64,000 bases of DNA from contig NC_133170.1 in NCBI RefSeq assembly GCF_040802235.1, positions 6,897,001 through 6,961,000 of the forward strand, written 5' to 3'. Source of the DNA: Manis javanica. Its lineage: Eukaryota; Chordata; Mammalia; Pholidota; Manidae. Every line of letters starts with the position of its first letter. The first letter of the stretch is position 1. A program made the translations under genes and the position numbers. The notes under the pieces were generated by a model. That model ran no database searches, was not told the origin of the DNA, and saw only the letters and a list, made by a program, of their open reading frames with translations. Positions 1 to 12,899 of this stretch are shown here, one piece after another.

Positions 1-59
1 CTATTTAAAGTGTATAATAGTGTTTGGAATAATTACATTTTTAGTTTTTTAAATTGTAG

Positions 60-720
60 TTAAAATATGTGTAACAGAAAAGTTGCCCTTTTCAACATTT
101 TTAAGTATTCCATTCAGTGACATTAATCACACTGTGCCACCATTACCGTTATCTATTTGCATAATGTTTTCATCATCTGAAATAGAAACTCTGCAACCAG
201 TACGTAGTAACTTCCCACCCCACTCCCTCCAGTCTCGTAACCTCTAATCTACTTTCTGTACCTAAGAATTTTGCCTATTCTAGATAGTTCCTGTAAGCGG
301 AATCATATTTATCTTTCTGTGTCTGGCTTATTTCACTTAGCGTGTTTTCAAGGTTCAGCCAAGTTGTAGCACATGTCAGAACATCCTTCCTTTTTATGGT
401 TGAATAATATTCCATCGTGTATATAGTCATCTGTTGATGGACATTTAGATTGTTCCCACCTCTTGGCTAATGTGCATAATGCATGAATACTGGTTAAGCC
501 GTTGCTCTCAGTTCCTCTGGGTAATATGCTTACTAGTAGAATTGCTGAGTCATACCATAATCCTATGTTTAGCTTTTGAGGAACTGCCAACCTGTTTTAT
601 GCACTAGTTGTACCATTTCACACGCTTATCAGCAGTACATAGCAATTTCCACCCATTTTCACCAATACTTGTTATTTTCTTTTTTTAAATTACAGCTGTC
701 CTAGTAACTGAAATGGCATC
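60..720 (-). mobile_element. Ancient L1 (LINE-1) 3' part, antisense
   Basis: This stretch reads as the complement of the C-terminal ORF2 and 3' region of an old mammalian L1. Recognisable blocks are the antisense of the 'tggaatattattcaaccat' type motif (around 395-420) and of the 'gatgaatggataaa' type block (around 425-450). An 80-codon antisense frame (348-590) is a remnant without a conserved domain. Divergence is high and several indels are present, so it is long dead. The family (L1M-type) is inferred from pattern, and the edges are approximate. Confidence 0.6.
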
Positions 721-1165
721 ATTTTTAATTAAAAAAAAAAAGTCTTAAACTCATCCTGTAGCACTGACTGGAGTAATTAGTGAAATTGACGTGGCTCTGC
801 CTTCAAACTGGATTGATCATTCAGCTAGGTACAGAACTTTATACTGGAAATGAAATTCTCTCAGAATTTTAAGACATTGCTATGATACTTTAAAAAATCC
901 TTTTCATACTTGTTCCCTCAGAACCATCATCTTGGGTCCAAGAAAAGGACACAGAAAGACACGGACACAAAGAAACCATTCAACAATGTGATGATTATCT
1001 TTCTATATCCTGAACCACACTGGCATATGTGCTTGACAGGATATATTTAAATGTTTTAAAAATAAAGAGCAAAAGAAATAAAGCATAGTCACCTGATTCA
1101 AAAATGCAAAAATTACAAAAGTATATTGAATGAAAAGTTTCCTTCCCGATCCTGTGAGTAACCTA
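721..1165. other. No gene recognised
   Basis: AT-rich sequence with a short A run near 731-741. I see no coding frame of interest and no repeat I can name. Confidence 0.5.
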
Positions 1166-1515
1166 GTGCCACAATAATGCTATATTTTTTAGAAAACCAA
1201 GACCCAGTGGCTTACAACAGTAAGAATCCATTTTTCTTCCTTTTGGTCTGCAGGTCAGTGGGTAACTCAGCCTTATACTGGGTCTCGACTTCCTGACACC
1301 AGGATTCATGTTGAGCTTATGCCTGTCACTCATGTCTTGTTCTGGGGCCCAGGCTGAAAGAACAGTGCTGGTGGGACATGTTCTTAAGGCAAACGGCAGG
1401 ACTACATGGGTCACGTTAAACCAAGAGCCAAGTCAAACATACTTAGAGACCCTGCTAATGTCCATCTGCTTTGGCCAAAGCAAGTCACATGGCCAAGCCA
1501 AAAAAAGTATAATCT
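1166..1515. repeat. Ancient interspersed repeat, 'gtggcttaaaacaac' class
   Basis: The block beginning 'cagtggcttacaacagtaag' and ending 'gcaagtcacatggccaagcc' matches a common old mammalian repeat whose copies carry a 'gtggcttaaaacaac' motif near one end. Other likely copies lie at 14915-15350, 47170-47470 and 53160-53805. I cannot decide between an LTR and a DNA-transposon origin from the sequence alone. Two overlapping ORFs here are chance frames. Confidence 0.45.
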
Positions 1516-1960
1516 ACCACAGTAGAATGGGGAAAAGAGTGAACATTTACTGAATAATAACAAACTATTAAACCAATCCATCAGTCACTCAATAGTACTT
1601 TCACAGACAACTAATGTTATTGGTGGTTTTGTTATACTTACACTGATATCGATACACAAGAAATTACATATATATTATTTCATTATTCCATTTTTTATAT
1701 AGGTGGTAATATTCAACACAAACTCCTAAGACCTGATATAGTAGGCCATTTTTAAAATAAATCATAAGAGATTTGGAGCTTTCCTACCTCCTCGGTTAGC
1801 TCAAGATTATCATCCTATACACTATGATTGTGCTTTCTGCCAAAATATTTTGATCGAACACTTTGTTTGTCCCCCACAGAATTCTGATACTGAGGAAATG
1901 AACAGCACTTCGTATGGGAGTTTTCACATTTGAAATCTCTGGAAAGGATGAGATCTGTTT
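1516..1960. other. No gene recognised
   Basis: AT-rich intergenic sequence with no recognised element. Confidence 0.45.
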
Positions 1961-2640
1961 AAAGGGAAGTGCAATGGAATGTCCAAAAGCAGAACTTTGC
2001 TGGGAGGGTGGGCAATTTTAGAGATGTAGAAAGATAATTTTCCATGAATTTGCAGCATGAAAACAGTGTGTGTTCTCGCCCACGTGCTCTAGGACTATCT
2101 TTCCAGGAATGCTTGTGCAAGCGGGAAGCCCTGGGAAGATAAAGAGGGAGTCCTCCCCAGGGCAAGTGTATTTGCATTCCCAGATAAGTAAAGATCAAAT
2201 GGTGATTTTGCCTGCCCAGAGATTTACAGATGTCTTTCCCCAGAAACATGCACTGACATTCCAGGATAATCAAATAATGTCTCTCTCAAGGGAGGATGGG
2301 CAGATCTGTCAGCAGCATTACATGAGATCAGAGTCCCCTGAATGTGGACTTCATCTTCTACATTGCACCCTGAAAGCAAGTGAAGGTGCCGTCTGGCCCT
2401 TGTTGTGTCGCCCCGTGTGGACTGGCCCTCAGAACCAGAGCTAGGTTACCTTGGCTGCTGTGTTCGCTGTGAGTACACATCTTTGCCTCTGACACAGAGG
2501 TCTGTTTTCTGCCAAGTATATAAAAAAATCTTGTTAGCTTTCAAGCAGCTAAACATCTCTCACTTCACAGTCTGACTTAACAAGAAGAGGCTAAGAAAAG
2601 AGTGAATACCTGAGTATCACTTGAATAAACTGGGTGTCTG
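1961..2640 (+). repeat. Possible ancient LTR
   Basis: The stretch has LTR-like architecture. Upstream sequence is GC-balanced, a 'tatataaaaaaatc' TATA-like block lies near 2517-2530, and 'gaataaac' lies near 2622. The blocks 'gcattcccagataagta' and 'cagagatttacagatgtctttcc' look like a moderately repetitive mammalian LTR. Two overlapping ORFs (1959-2273 minus, 2070-2444 plus) show no protein-family motif and are probably chance frames in this repeat. No target duplication was found. Confidence 0.3.
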
Positions 2641-3485
2641 GAGCCAGAGTGACTCTCTTGGCTAAAGAATGATAAGATTCATGGAAGTGAAGGTGGAAAC
2701 ATGGGAGAAGAAGGATAGTCTACTGTTTTTGCATAAGGTAACAGAAAAAGTAAAAACTATGGTTCCCAATTACTAAAGTACAGTCCCTGCCCACACGGTG
2801 TTTTTATTCCATGAATGCAAAGGATAAGCATTTATAGAAGAAAAAGTAGGCCTTTTGAAACATCCAGAGAGATAGTGACTATAATGCCACACCAGTGCTG
2901 GGGGAAAGGGGGAAAGAAACAATAAGATGAACACAGCTGCCACCAGAAATCTCTGAGGCGTGAACACATGACATGTACTCAGGGGATAAAACCTTTTCTG
3001 CATTCACCTGCTTTTCTTTTCCAAGGCTGCTCTTGATGTTTATCAATCAGAACGTGAATTTGCTACTCTGGATGTTGGGAGTTGAGGAAGAGGTGACAGT
3101 TGGAGGTCCTCACCTCACACAGTGTGCTCTGTTCCATCCAAGTGTTCTTCAAATGGACATGCACATAAACAGCTCTTAGAAAACGATGTTGGGTGCTCTG
3201 GTGTACCTGAGAGACAGGACCACCATAAATTAATCTGACAAGGACTGTTGAGAGATATGAACGGTGAGGGGACCCCTATATGAATAGGGGGGTTGCCTAG
3301 GGGTTGGGGTGGTAGTAATAAGAACTAAGGGACAAGCTTTGTAGAGAGGAAAGGGAAGGGAAGAAGTGATTCATGATTCTCAGGTGGCTGGAAATCAGCC
3401 ATGTGTCAGGCATACACTAAACGCTAGGTTGTTAAGAGTTTCCACAACATGCATTATAGGTAAAGCTGCATAAGTTTTACACTGT
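2641..3485. other. No gene recognised
   Basis: Unassigned intergenic sequence. Short ORFs at 2773-3003 (minus) and 2973-3179 (plus) have no recognisable domain. Confidence 0.45.
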
Positions 3486-3560
3486 AGACTTTTTTTTTTG
3501 TATCATTAATCTACAATTACATGAGGAACATTACTAGGCTTCCCCCTTCACCAAGCAGTG
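3486..3560 (-). mobile_element. Short L1-related fragment, antisense
   Basis: A T run followed by 'tatcattaatctacaattac' and 'acattactaggcttccccc' resembles the complement of a lineage-restricted L1 tail that I associate with pangolin-like genomes. It is too short to classify securely. Confidence 0.3.
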
Positions 3561-4005
3561 TAGACTATTTTTAACCTCCTCCTCTTCATATCGTGAAAAA
3601 TGGTATCCAAGAGAAAACAGAATCCTTTTCTTTCTGAGCACCTAGAAGACCTCCAAATATCCTACCAAGCAAGCTATCTGAAATCTGACGTCAAGTCTGT
3701 AGTAGATGGCTTTAGGTTAGTAAATTCTTTTCAAGACTTTTTCACTGAAGAGGCTATTTATATCTCCTAGTTCACCTGTGAGTTACAAAGATGGTTTTCA
3801 TATGTTTGGGGGTGTTTTTAAGGATGGTACTAATAGTGAGAGGTGAATGTACTTCTTTTTCTCTGGCACAATAATGGCTATTTGCTTTGCAGGAAGTTTA
3901 CCTCAAGGATGTTTTCAAGGAAAAGAGGCTTTCATATAAGAATCACATTTTCTCCTCACAGAAATATATTGGGTTTTAATAATGTTTAAGAGCCATGCCC
4001 TGAAT
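3561..4005. other. No gene recognised
   Basis: Intergenic sequence between the short L1 fragment and the full-length L1. Nothing can be named. Confidence 0.45.
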
Positions 4006-5118
4006 ATTCTGGAAAGATAGCAAAACACAAGGTCACTGTGATAACCTCCTCCCATGCACACCCTTGAGGCAGCAACTACAGAAACACAACTAACTCTGAA
4101 AATGACCTAAAAACAGGTAAAACAGACCTTCCATAGCCAATGACACAGAGGCCCCAATGAGAGGGGAAAATAGCCATGACTGATTAGTATCCAAACCCTT
4201 CCCCTATTCTAACCCATAAGCAGGAAGGAGTGAGGTACAGAGGGGAGAAGGGATAAACTCCCTGGAACCTGGCATACTTAGTCCTGGGATTTGCACCAAG
4301 GAGATGAACCCCCATAATGTCTGGGGACTTAACACCAGGGAAGCTGGAGGACTGTGAGAGACTGAGTCTCTGCTCTTTGAGGACCAGTGTGCTGTGTCAA
4401 TCAGTTTGTGACCCAACCCAGAAGCAACAGATTGAAATTTACTGACTAACTTTGGAATTTATGACAGAGGGGCAGGAATTTACAGAAACTTCCTCCATGG
4501 GAGGAATGACTGGCAGATGCCATTATTGTGCCCTCCCTCAGCCTAGCTGGCTGGATGGTTGCGGGAGCCAGTTTTGATGCTCTCCACCTACTGTACCAGC
4601 ACCACTCCCTATGCCCCAACATTCCCTGTATACTCGCTCCACCCCAAAACACCCAGTCAGCCAGGAACCCAACCAAAGCAACTGTCACCCAGTGGAGGGA
4701 TGGAGCTAGCTGTAGCCACCAGCACACTGGCAGCAGTTGCATTGGCCACTGCTGGCTGCCAGTCTGAAGGCTGGCCCTGCCTACCAGCACACTGGCAGGG
4801 GTGGTGCCAAGCCTTTCAGCCAGCTGCACCTACAGTGAACCTTGCAAACTACTGCAACCACAGTAGTCCTGTTGGCTATGATGACAGCAAGGCAGAGGCT
4901 GGTTTTGCCCACCAATCCTCTTGCAGCAATCCCAGCTCAGCCACAACAGGAGGGTGCACATAGCCCACACCAGGGACATCCCTGGAGCACCTGGTTCTGG
5001 TGAGCAGGAGGTATGGCACTTCTGGGGAACACAGGATGCTAACTACCAGGGCCATTGCTTTCAAGACCTGGAACCATAGCTGACTTCTCTAATACACAGA
5101 AACAAACAGCCAGACAAA

Positions 5119-6000
5119 ATGAGGAGGCAGAGGAATATGTTCCAAATGAACGAACAAGACAAAATGTCCAGAAAATTGTTGAATGAACTAGTGATAAGCA
5201 ATCTACCTGCTAAAGCATTCAAAGTAGTAGTCATAAAGATGCTCACTGGATTGAAGAAAAGAGTGGATTTATTCATGGGGGACTTCAACAAACAAATGGA
5301 AAGTATAAAAAAGAACCAGTCAAAACTGAACTGAACATTAACTGAAATGAAAAATACACTAGAGGGAAAACAACAGCAAATTAGAAGATGTGGAAGAACA
5401 GATCAGCAATCTGGAAGACAGGGTGGTGGAAAGCAACCAAGCTGAACCGGAGAAAAATTAATAATTTTAAAGAGTGAGAAGATGCTAAGAGATTTCTGCT
5501 ACAACTTCAAATGAAACATTTGCATAATTGGGGTTCCAGAAGGAAAAGAGAGGAAGGGGTGCAAACTTATTGGAAGAAATAATAGCTGAAAACTTCCCTA
5601 ATCTGGGGAAGGAAACAGACATTCCAGGTCCTGGAAGTACAAAAAGCCCCAAATGAGATGAACCCTAGGAGGCCCACACCAAGACACATGGTGATTAAAA
5701 AGGTAAAGACTAAAGACAAAGAATCTTGAAAACAGCAAGAGAAAAGCTAGTAGTTACAGACAAGGAAATCACATAATAAAGCAATCAGCTGATTTTTAGC
5801 AGTAACTGTAAGGTCCAGAAGGGAGTATAGCATGATATATTCAAAGCACTGAAAGGGAAAAGAAAAATACCCTACAACCAAGAATACTCTACTAAGCAAG
5901 GTTATCATTCAGAATTGGAAGAGAGATAAAGAACTTCCCATATTTAAAAAAAAACGTTAAAAGAATTCATCATCACTACACTGGCTTTTTAACAAATGTT
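5119..6000 (+). pseudogene. L1 ORF1p remnant
   Basis: ORF1p is the RNA-binding chaperone that coats L1 RNA in the ribonucleoprotein particle. The ATG at 5119 opens a 71-codon frame (MRRQRNMFQMNEQ start), rich in Lys, Gln and Asn as in an ORF1 N-terminal region. The frame stops at 5332-5334. Downstream sequence (about 5400-5940) still carries ORF1-like blocks such as 'ctggaagacagggtggtgg', but in several shifted frames. The coiled-coil and RRM cannot be read through. The product would be non-functional. Confidence 0.6.
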
Positions 6001-6449
6001 AAAGGGACTTCTGTAAGTGGAAAACAAAAAGCCATAACTAGAAGTAAGAAAATAAGGAAAGGAAAAAAATTTCATTGGTAACAGCAAATATACAATAAAG
6101 GTAGGAGATCAATTACTTAAAAAACAAGTATGAAGCTCAATTATATACACAAAAATTAGTCCAAGAAATACACAATATGAAAAGATGTAAATTATGATAT
6201 CATACACCTAGAATGCAGAGGGGTGAATAATAAAAAAAGTAATGCTTTTAGAATGTGTTCAAATTTAAGTGACCATCAACCTAATATAGACTGTTATCTA
6301 TATAGGAAGCCATAGTAACCGTAGATCAAATATCTATAATAGATACACAAAAAATAAAGGGAAAGGAATCCAGGTGTAACATTAATGAAAGTCATAAAAT
6401 TACAAGGGAAGAGGGTGAGAGAAGAAAGGAACAGGGAAGAACTATAAAA

Positions 6450-9400
6450 ACAATTAGTAAAATGGCAATAAGTACATATTTATCAATAATTACTTTATAT
6501 GTAACAGACTAAATGTTCCAATCAAAAGACACAGGGTAGCTGAATGGATTTTTTAAAAAATCTATATATTGCCTTAAAAAGACTCACTTCAGACCTAATG
6601 ACACATATACACTGAAAGTGAAGGGTTGGAAAAAGATACTCCATGCAAATGAATGCAAAAACAAAAAACAAAACCAGAGTAACAATACTCATGTCAGAGA
6701 AAACAGACTTCAAAACGAAGAATGTAACAAGAGACAGAGAAGGGCATTCTATGACAATAAAGGAATCAGTCCAACAAGAAGATATAATAATTGTAAATAT
6801 GTATGCATCTAACTTTGGAGCACTTAAATATATGAAGCAAATGTTAACAAATATAAAGGGAGGAGATTATAGTAATATAATAATAAGAGGGGACTTTAAC
6901 ACCCCATTCACATCAGTGGATAGATTGTCCAGATAGAAAATTAATAAGGGAGCAATGGTGTTGAATAACACATTAAACCAAATGCACCAAATAGACGTAT
7001 ATGGAACATTCCATCCCAAATCAGCAGAATTCACATTCTGTTCAAACTCACAAGGGATGTTCTCCAGGACAAATCACATGTTAGGCCACAAAAAAGTCTC
7101 AGTAAATTTAAGAAGATTGAAATTGTATCAAGCATCTTTTCAGACTACAATGAAAGTAGAAATCAATCACACACAAAAAAATGGAAAAATGTAAACACAT
7201 GGAGGCTGAACAAATGCTCCTAAACTAGCAACGGTTAATGAACAAATCAGAAAGTAAGTAAAAAAACACACGAAGACAAGTAAAAACAGAAACGCAAAGG
7301 TCCATCAGCTGTGGGACACAGCAAAAGCAGTTTCACTCCTAAGAGGGAAGTTTACAGTGGTACAGGCATACCTCAAAAAAAGAACAGAAAGACCAAAGAA
7401 AAAGAAGAAGAAAGACCAAAGTTAGTAGAAGGAAAGACATAATAAAGATGAGAGTAAATGAAAATGAATCTGAGGCTAGGAAAACAACAGAAAAAAACCA
7501 ATCAAACCAAGAGCTGGTTTTTTAAAAATATAAACAGAATTGATAAACTTTTAGCCAGACTCATCAAGAAAAAAGAGGACCCAATAATGTCAGACACGAA
7601 AGAGGAGAAATTACAACCTACAATTACAACCTAGAAATTCAGAGGATTATTAGATAATTCAAGAAAAAAATTATATGCCAAAAAATTGGACAACCTAGAA
7701 GAAATATTCCTAAAATATTCTTAAAACATACAATCTTTGAAGACTAAATCAAGAAGAAACAGAAAATCTTAATGGACCAATTACTAGTAATGAAATTGGA
7801 CTGGTAATCAAAAAACTCCCAACAAACAAAATTCTAGTACCAGATGGCTTTACAGATGAATTCTACCAAACATTTAAAGAAGAACTAAAACATATCCTTC
7901 ATAAAGTATTCCAAAAAATTGAAGAGGAAGGAACATTTCCAAACTCATCCTAATGAGGCTAGCATGATAACAAAGCCAGGGAAAGACACTACAAAAAAAG
8001 AAAATTATAGACCAATATCCTTGATGAACATAGATGTAAAAGCCCTCAACAAACTATTAGCAAACTGGATTCAAATATACATTTAAATGGTCATTCACCG
8101 CAAACAGGTGGGATTTATTCCAGGGATGCTAGGATGATTCAACATCAATAAATTCATCAATGTTATACATCACATCAATAAAAGGAAGGATTAAAAACAT
8201 ATCATCTCAGTAGATGCAGAAAAAGCATTTGACAAAATTCAACAGACATCATGATAAAAAGACTCAACAAAGTGATTATAGAGGGAATATAACTCAACAT
8301 AAGAAAGGTCATATATGACAAACCCACAGTTAACATCATAACTCAATGCTGAAAAGCTGAAAGCTTTTCTTAAGATCTGGAACAAGACAATAATGCCTGC
8401 TCTCACAACTTTTATTCAACATAGTATAGGCAGTCCTAGCCACAGCAATCATACAAGAAAAATAAATAAAAGGCATCCAGATAGGTGAGGAAGAAGTAAA
8501 ACGGTCACTATTTACAAATGACATGATTCTGTATAGAGAAAACTCTAAAAATTCCAACAAAAAACTACTAGAACTAATAAATGAATTCAGTAAGTTGCAG
8601 GATATAAAATCAATATATAGAAAGCTGTTACATTTCCATATACTAGCAACGTACTAAAGAAAACCATCCCATTTACAACTGCCCCAAAAGTATAAAACCC
8701 TTAGGAATAAATGTAACCAAGGATGTAAAAGACCTATACTCTGAAAACTGTAAGACAATGATAAAAGAAATCGAAGATAACACAAATAAATGGAAAGATG
8801 TATTGTGCTCATAGACTGGAAGAATTGGTATTAAAATGTCTGCACTACCTAAAGCAATCTACAGATCCAATGCAATCTCTATCAAAATGCCAAAGGCATT
8901 TTTTATAGAACTAAATCAAATAATCCTAAAATTTGTGTGGAACCACAAAAGACCCTGAATAGTCCAATCAACCGTGAGAAAGAACAAAGTTGGAATTATC
9001 ATGCTCCAATTTTAAACAACAGTACAAAGCTATAGTAATCATAGTATAGTACTGGCACAAAAATAGACATTCGGATCAATGAAACACAATAGAGAGCCTA
9101 GAAATAAACCTGTGCTTATATGGCCAATCTATGACAAAGGAGAAAAGAACATACAATGGGGAAAGGACAGTTTCTTGAGTAAATGGTGTTGGGAAAACTG
9201 AACAGCTGCATGCAAAAGAATAAAACTGGATCACTTTTTTTTTTACACCACACACAAAAAGAAACTCGAAATGGATCAAAGACATGAATGTAAAACCTGA
9301 AACCTTAAAACTCCTAAAAGAAAACATTGACAGGAAACTCTTAAGACATTGGCCTTAGCAATTTTTTTCTGGATCCACATCCCCAGGCAAGTAAAGGGAG

Positions 9401-10190
9401 TAAAAATAAACAAGTGGGACTACATCAAACTAAAAGGCTTCTGCACAGTGAAGGAAACTATCAGAAAAATAAAAAGCCAACATAATGAATTTGGGAGAAG
9501 ATACTTCCAAATGATCTATTCAACAAGGAATTGATATCCAAAATGTACAAAGAACTCAACAAAAAAATATTCAATGCCAAAAACCTCACAAATAACATGA
9601 TTAAAAATGGGTTAAAAATTAACATGTTTCCAAAGAAGACATACAGAGGGCAAACATGAAAAGATGCTCAATATCACTAATCCTCAGGGAAATGCAAATC
9701 AAAGCCACAATGACATATCACCTCACACCAGTCAGAATGGCTAGTATCAAAAAGACAAGAAATAACAAGTGTTGGTGAGGATGTGGAGGAAATGGAACCT
9801 CATGCAGTGTTAGTGGAAGTGTGAACTGGTATAGCCACTACGTAAAACAGTATGGAGGTTCCTCAAAATATTAAAAATAGAAATGCAGCATGATCCAGTA
9901 ACTCCACTTCTGATTATTTACCTAAAGAAAACAAAAGCAGTAATTAAAAAACCCCTATATTCATTACAGCATTATTTACAATAGCCAAGATATAGAAACA
10001 AACTAAGTGTCTATAAATAGATGAATTAGATAAAGAAGTGGTGTGTACACAGACACACAACAGAATATTACTTGGCCATAAAAAAAGAAGGAAATCTTGC
10101 CATTTGCGATATGGATGGACTTAGAAGTTATTGTGCTAAGTAAAATAAGTCAGAAAAAGACAAATACTATGTGATTTCACTAATGCACGG
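6450..10190 (+). pseudogene. L1 ORF2p remnant (endonuclease plus reverse transcriptase)
   Basis: ORF2p nicks target DNA and copies L1 RNA onto it. The apurinic-endonuclease-like domain is recognisable at 6640-6936, with a GDFNTP motif (residues 78-83 of the frame at 6643). The reverse transcriptase begins near 8000, where [10 protein letters not shown] is readable. The catalytic box usually FADD reads FTND at about 8511-8522, so the first catalytic aspartate is lost as well as the alanine. Many frameshifts and stops separate the blocks. The total span of about 3.7 kb agrees with an intact ORF2 length, so decay is by point changes and small indels rather than large deletion. Confidence 0.75.
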
Positions 10191-10520
10191 AATCTAAAAA
10201 ACAGAATAAATGAACAAACAAACAACCCAGAAAAAGACTCCTAAATACAGAGAACAAACTAATGGTTACCAGAGAGGAGGAGGATGGAGAGATAAGCAAT
10301 TAGATGAGGGAATTAAGAGGTGTGAACCTCCAGTCATAAAACAAATGTCACAGAATGAAATGTACAGCATGGGAAATATAGTCATTAATATACTATCAGT
10401 GGTGACAGATAGTAACTACACTTACCATGTTGGACATTTTGTAATGTATATAAATGTCGAATCTTTATGTTATATACCTGAAACTATTTTAATATTAAAT
10501 CAACTATAGTTCAATTTTTA

Positions 10521-11144
10521 AAAAGAGGGAGTCAGGTCCTACTAGTTAGACATTTACTTGCTAAAAGAAAGTTAAATGCTTTATATCATTTGGGTCATAA
10601 AGGATAATCTTTAACCAGTGATCCAGGTCATGAAAAGATAGGTATTAAGTAAGACCCAAAATAAATGTTCAATATTGTTAAATGAATTTAACATTTTAAG
10701 AAACTTAGTTTAACAATGATGTCGCTATACAGTGTCCTATGTGCTCTGTAAATTGTCATACAAACCACTGTGAAATTTTTAAAAATAGTGTAGGCGTTTT
10801 CACTAACATTTATAAAGAGATAAGACTAACTTCTGAAGCTGTCCAATCTTTCTGCGTGCCAGAGATCGTTTAAATTTTTCTTGTCAAACATCTGGAATAC
10901 AAGACAAGAGGGTGTTTGTTTGAAAACACTCGTTTAGTAAAATACTTCTGCAAGATTAATTACCTTGTCCTCATTTATGGACAACTATAAATCCTTTTGT
11001 TTTGCGCAATATTATAAAATTTTCTGAATGCAAATGTCTTATTTAAATTCTGTGTTGTTAATATATAATCAAACCCACTTCAAAGAGCTTCCCACATGGA
11101 GTATGAATCTGTATTTGTTGGGATTCTTTCATAATATTCTCAGT
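10521..11144. other. No gene recognised
   Basis: AT-rich flank between two L1 3' ends with no coding signal. Confidence 0.45.
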
Positions 11145-11402
11145 CATAATATAAGTTGGTCACAGGGATAGCAGTACAGCATGAAGAACACAGCCAATGA
11201 TTCTGTACTATCTTCCTATGTTAACAGATAGTAGCTGCACTAGTAGGGGAGAGGATTTAATAATATTGGGTAACTGCTGAACCACTGTGTTCTATACTTG
11301 AAATTAATATAAGATTATATATCAACTATACACCAATAAAATATATATACATAGATATGTGTCTATACATATCTGTATCTATATCTAAATATATCTATAT
11401 GA
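11145..11402 (+). mobile_element. L1 3' UTR fragment with AT-rich tail
   Basis: The segment matches the 3' UTR pattern also seen at 51570-51760 ('acagcatg...', 'cttcctatgtt', 'gaaccactg', 'atacttgaaa'). It ends in an A/T-rich satellite-like tail (11335-11402, repeated 'atatctat'-type units). Only the last 200 bases or so of an L1 were inserted or remain. Confidence 0.7.
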
Positions 11403-11520
11403 ACAATGGTATGCAGTGAACACAATAAGGTAGAAAGGGGAAGATCAGATAGAGGCTTGCAAGCTTTGTTAAAGATTTTGTTTTCTATGCTAAAATCAAT
11501 AAGAAGTCTGAATAGTGTTA

Positions 11521-11755
11521 ATGAAAATAATGATGTTAATACCTAATATTTTTTAAGCACCTAATTATGTTCTACTTACCATTCTGAGAACTTCACAAGT
11601 ACTGTTATTTTAATTCTCCAGAAAGATTTTATGAACTAAGTATTATTATTACCTCCCCTTTGCAGATTAAGACATTGAAAAATCGAGAAGTTAATGGTTT
11701 TTGCCCATTTTTCACAAAATTTGCAAGTGGTGGAGCTATGATTTAAAACTAGCAA
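11521..11755 (+). mobile_element. MIR SINE
   Basis: The order of blocks 'taatacctaatattttttaagcac', 'ttctacttaccattctgagaac', 'tattattattacctcccc' and 'gcagattaagacattgaaa' follows the MIR core and 3' part. It is ancient and non-coding. Confidence 0.7.
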
Positions 11756-12120
11756 ATATAATTTTGGGGACACAAGAAGTTCTATGCATACATTGCAATT
11801 CACTGCCTCAGACTTGGAATCACCCATTTTTCCAATTAAAAAGGCAATGATTCCTTTTAACAGTGAATAGTATTTAGAAACCACAGTCTGGGCACTAAGT
11901 GTGCTCAGTGTTATTGGAGTGTCATTGCTTCCAGGCCACATCAGTGAACAAAACTAACAAGTGATAGAGTTTTTAAATCATGAGTTAATATTGATATTGC
12001 CAATTTACATTTAATATTACTGTTTTCTCTTATTTTTGTATCTTACTTCTTTTATACTCAATGTACTTTCTTATTTGTTTTATCTTATAAAATACATAAA
12101 ATACATATAGTATCCTGAAG
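11756..12120. other. Unassigned; 101-codon antisense frame
   Basis: An antisense frame (11636-11941) spans the MIR edge and this stretch but has no domain signature. Its reverse complement shares a 'gtctgaggcag' block with 12543-12553. Both may be pieces of one old L1 3' UTR family in opposite orientation. Confidence 0.35.
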
Positions 12121-12600
12121 TCCATGTCATAAAGAACAAACAAACAAGGAGTAGGCAAATGTTCTAGATTAAAAGTAACTAAAAGACCAGACAACCAAAT
12201 ATAATGCGTAAACCTTGTTTGGATTCTGGATGGGAGAGAAAAACAAAACTAAAAAATAAAACAGCAATAAAAAGTTCTGAGGACACTTGGGACACTTTGA
12301 ATACAGACTACATATTAGAGGGTATTATAAAATTATACTTAATTTTCTTGGGTGGAGTCACAGATTATGGTTATGAAGGAAACTCCCCTTATTCCTAAGA
12401 GATGCTTATTGAGATATTTACAAGTGAGGTATCATGTTATCTACAACTTACTTTTGAATGGTTAAATGAAAAAGCATAAACACACATACAGACCTCCAAA
12501 AATGTATACACTTAAAGGAATAAAAAAATGTGTGACTCCATGTCTGAGGCAGGGAAATGTAAATAAAAACAAATTCAGACTTAAATAGGGAGAGACTTTC
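12121..12600 (+). repeat. Ancient L1-type 3' UTR or similar repeat
   Basis: The series 'ccttgtttggattctgga', 'ggacacttgggacactttga', 'atattagagggtattata', 'ttggatg/gtggagtcac' and 'atgttatctacaacttactttt' is a familiar old mammalian repeat sequence. The 64-codon frame at 12204-12398 is part of it and not a gene. Confidence 0.45.
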
Positions 12601-12899
12601 ATTCAAATGAAAGACTATTGCAGTAGGGAAAACACTCTTATCTCGGTAATCTGAAATCTTCTAAAAATCAACAGAAAAGCTTTTTCTTTCATGGGGTAAA
12701 GGAAAGGAAGCAGAGATAAGCAGAATATTTTAAGGGAAAGCTGTACAAGAGGAAAGACTGGGGAGGAGGGTCTGACCTGACATGAAAAGGGTCTCACTGA
12801 GGTCAGCCAATTTCTAGGAGAAGCTGGTAAGGGGAGGCATGTTTCACTTTGTGTGTATGCTTGTTCAGACTTGGGGCAAGCAGAATCGGGGGCCTATAA

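Larger units (their letters stand above)
4006..10520 (+). mobile_element. Near full-length decayed L1 retrotransposon
   Basis: About 6.5 kb in sense orientation with the normal L1 order: GC-balanced 5' UTR (about 4006-5110), ORF1 remnant, ORF2 remnant, 3' UTR (about 10200-10510) and a short A/T-rich end ('caatttttaaaaag'). Full length is the usual 6-7 kb, so this copy was not strongly 5'-truncated. Stops and indels are spread throughout and the longest surviving frames are around 100 codons. It is not mobile. The 5' boundary is set where the sequence changes to UTR-like composition and is uncertain. No clear target duplication was found. Confidence 0.8.

Noticed and set aside
1959..2444. Overlapping ORFs of 104 and 124 codons on opposite strands
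   Set aside because: No domain or signal, and they sit in LTR-like repeat sequence. Opposed frames of this length occur by chance.
4446..4963. ORFs of 127 and 134 codons on both strands
   Set aside because: They lie in the GC-richer 5' UTR of the decayed L1. They are composition-driven and have no family signal.
11636..11941. 101-codon antisense ORF with hydrophobic stretch
   Set aside because: It overlaps a MIR and an L1-like piece and has no conserved domain.
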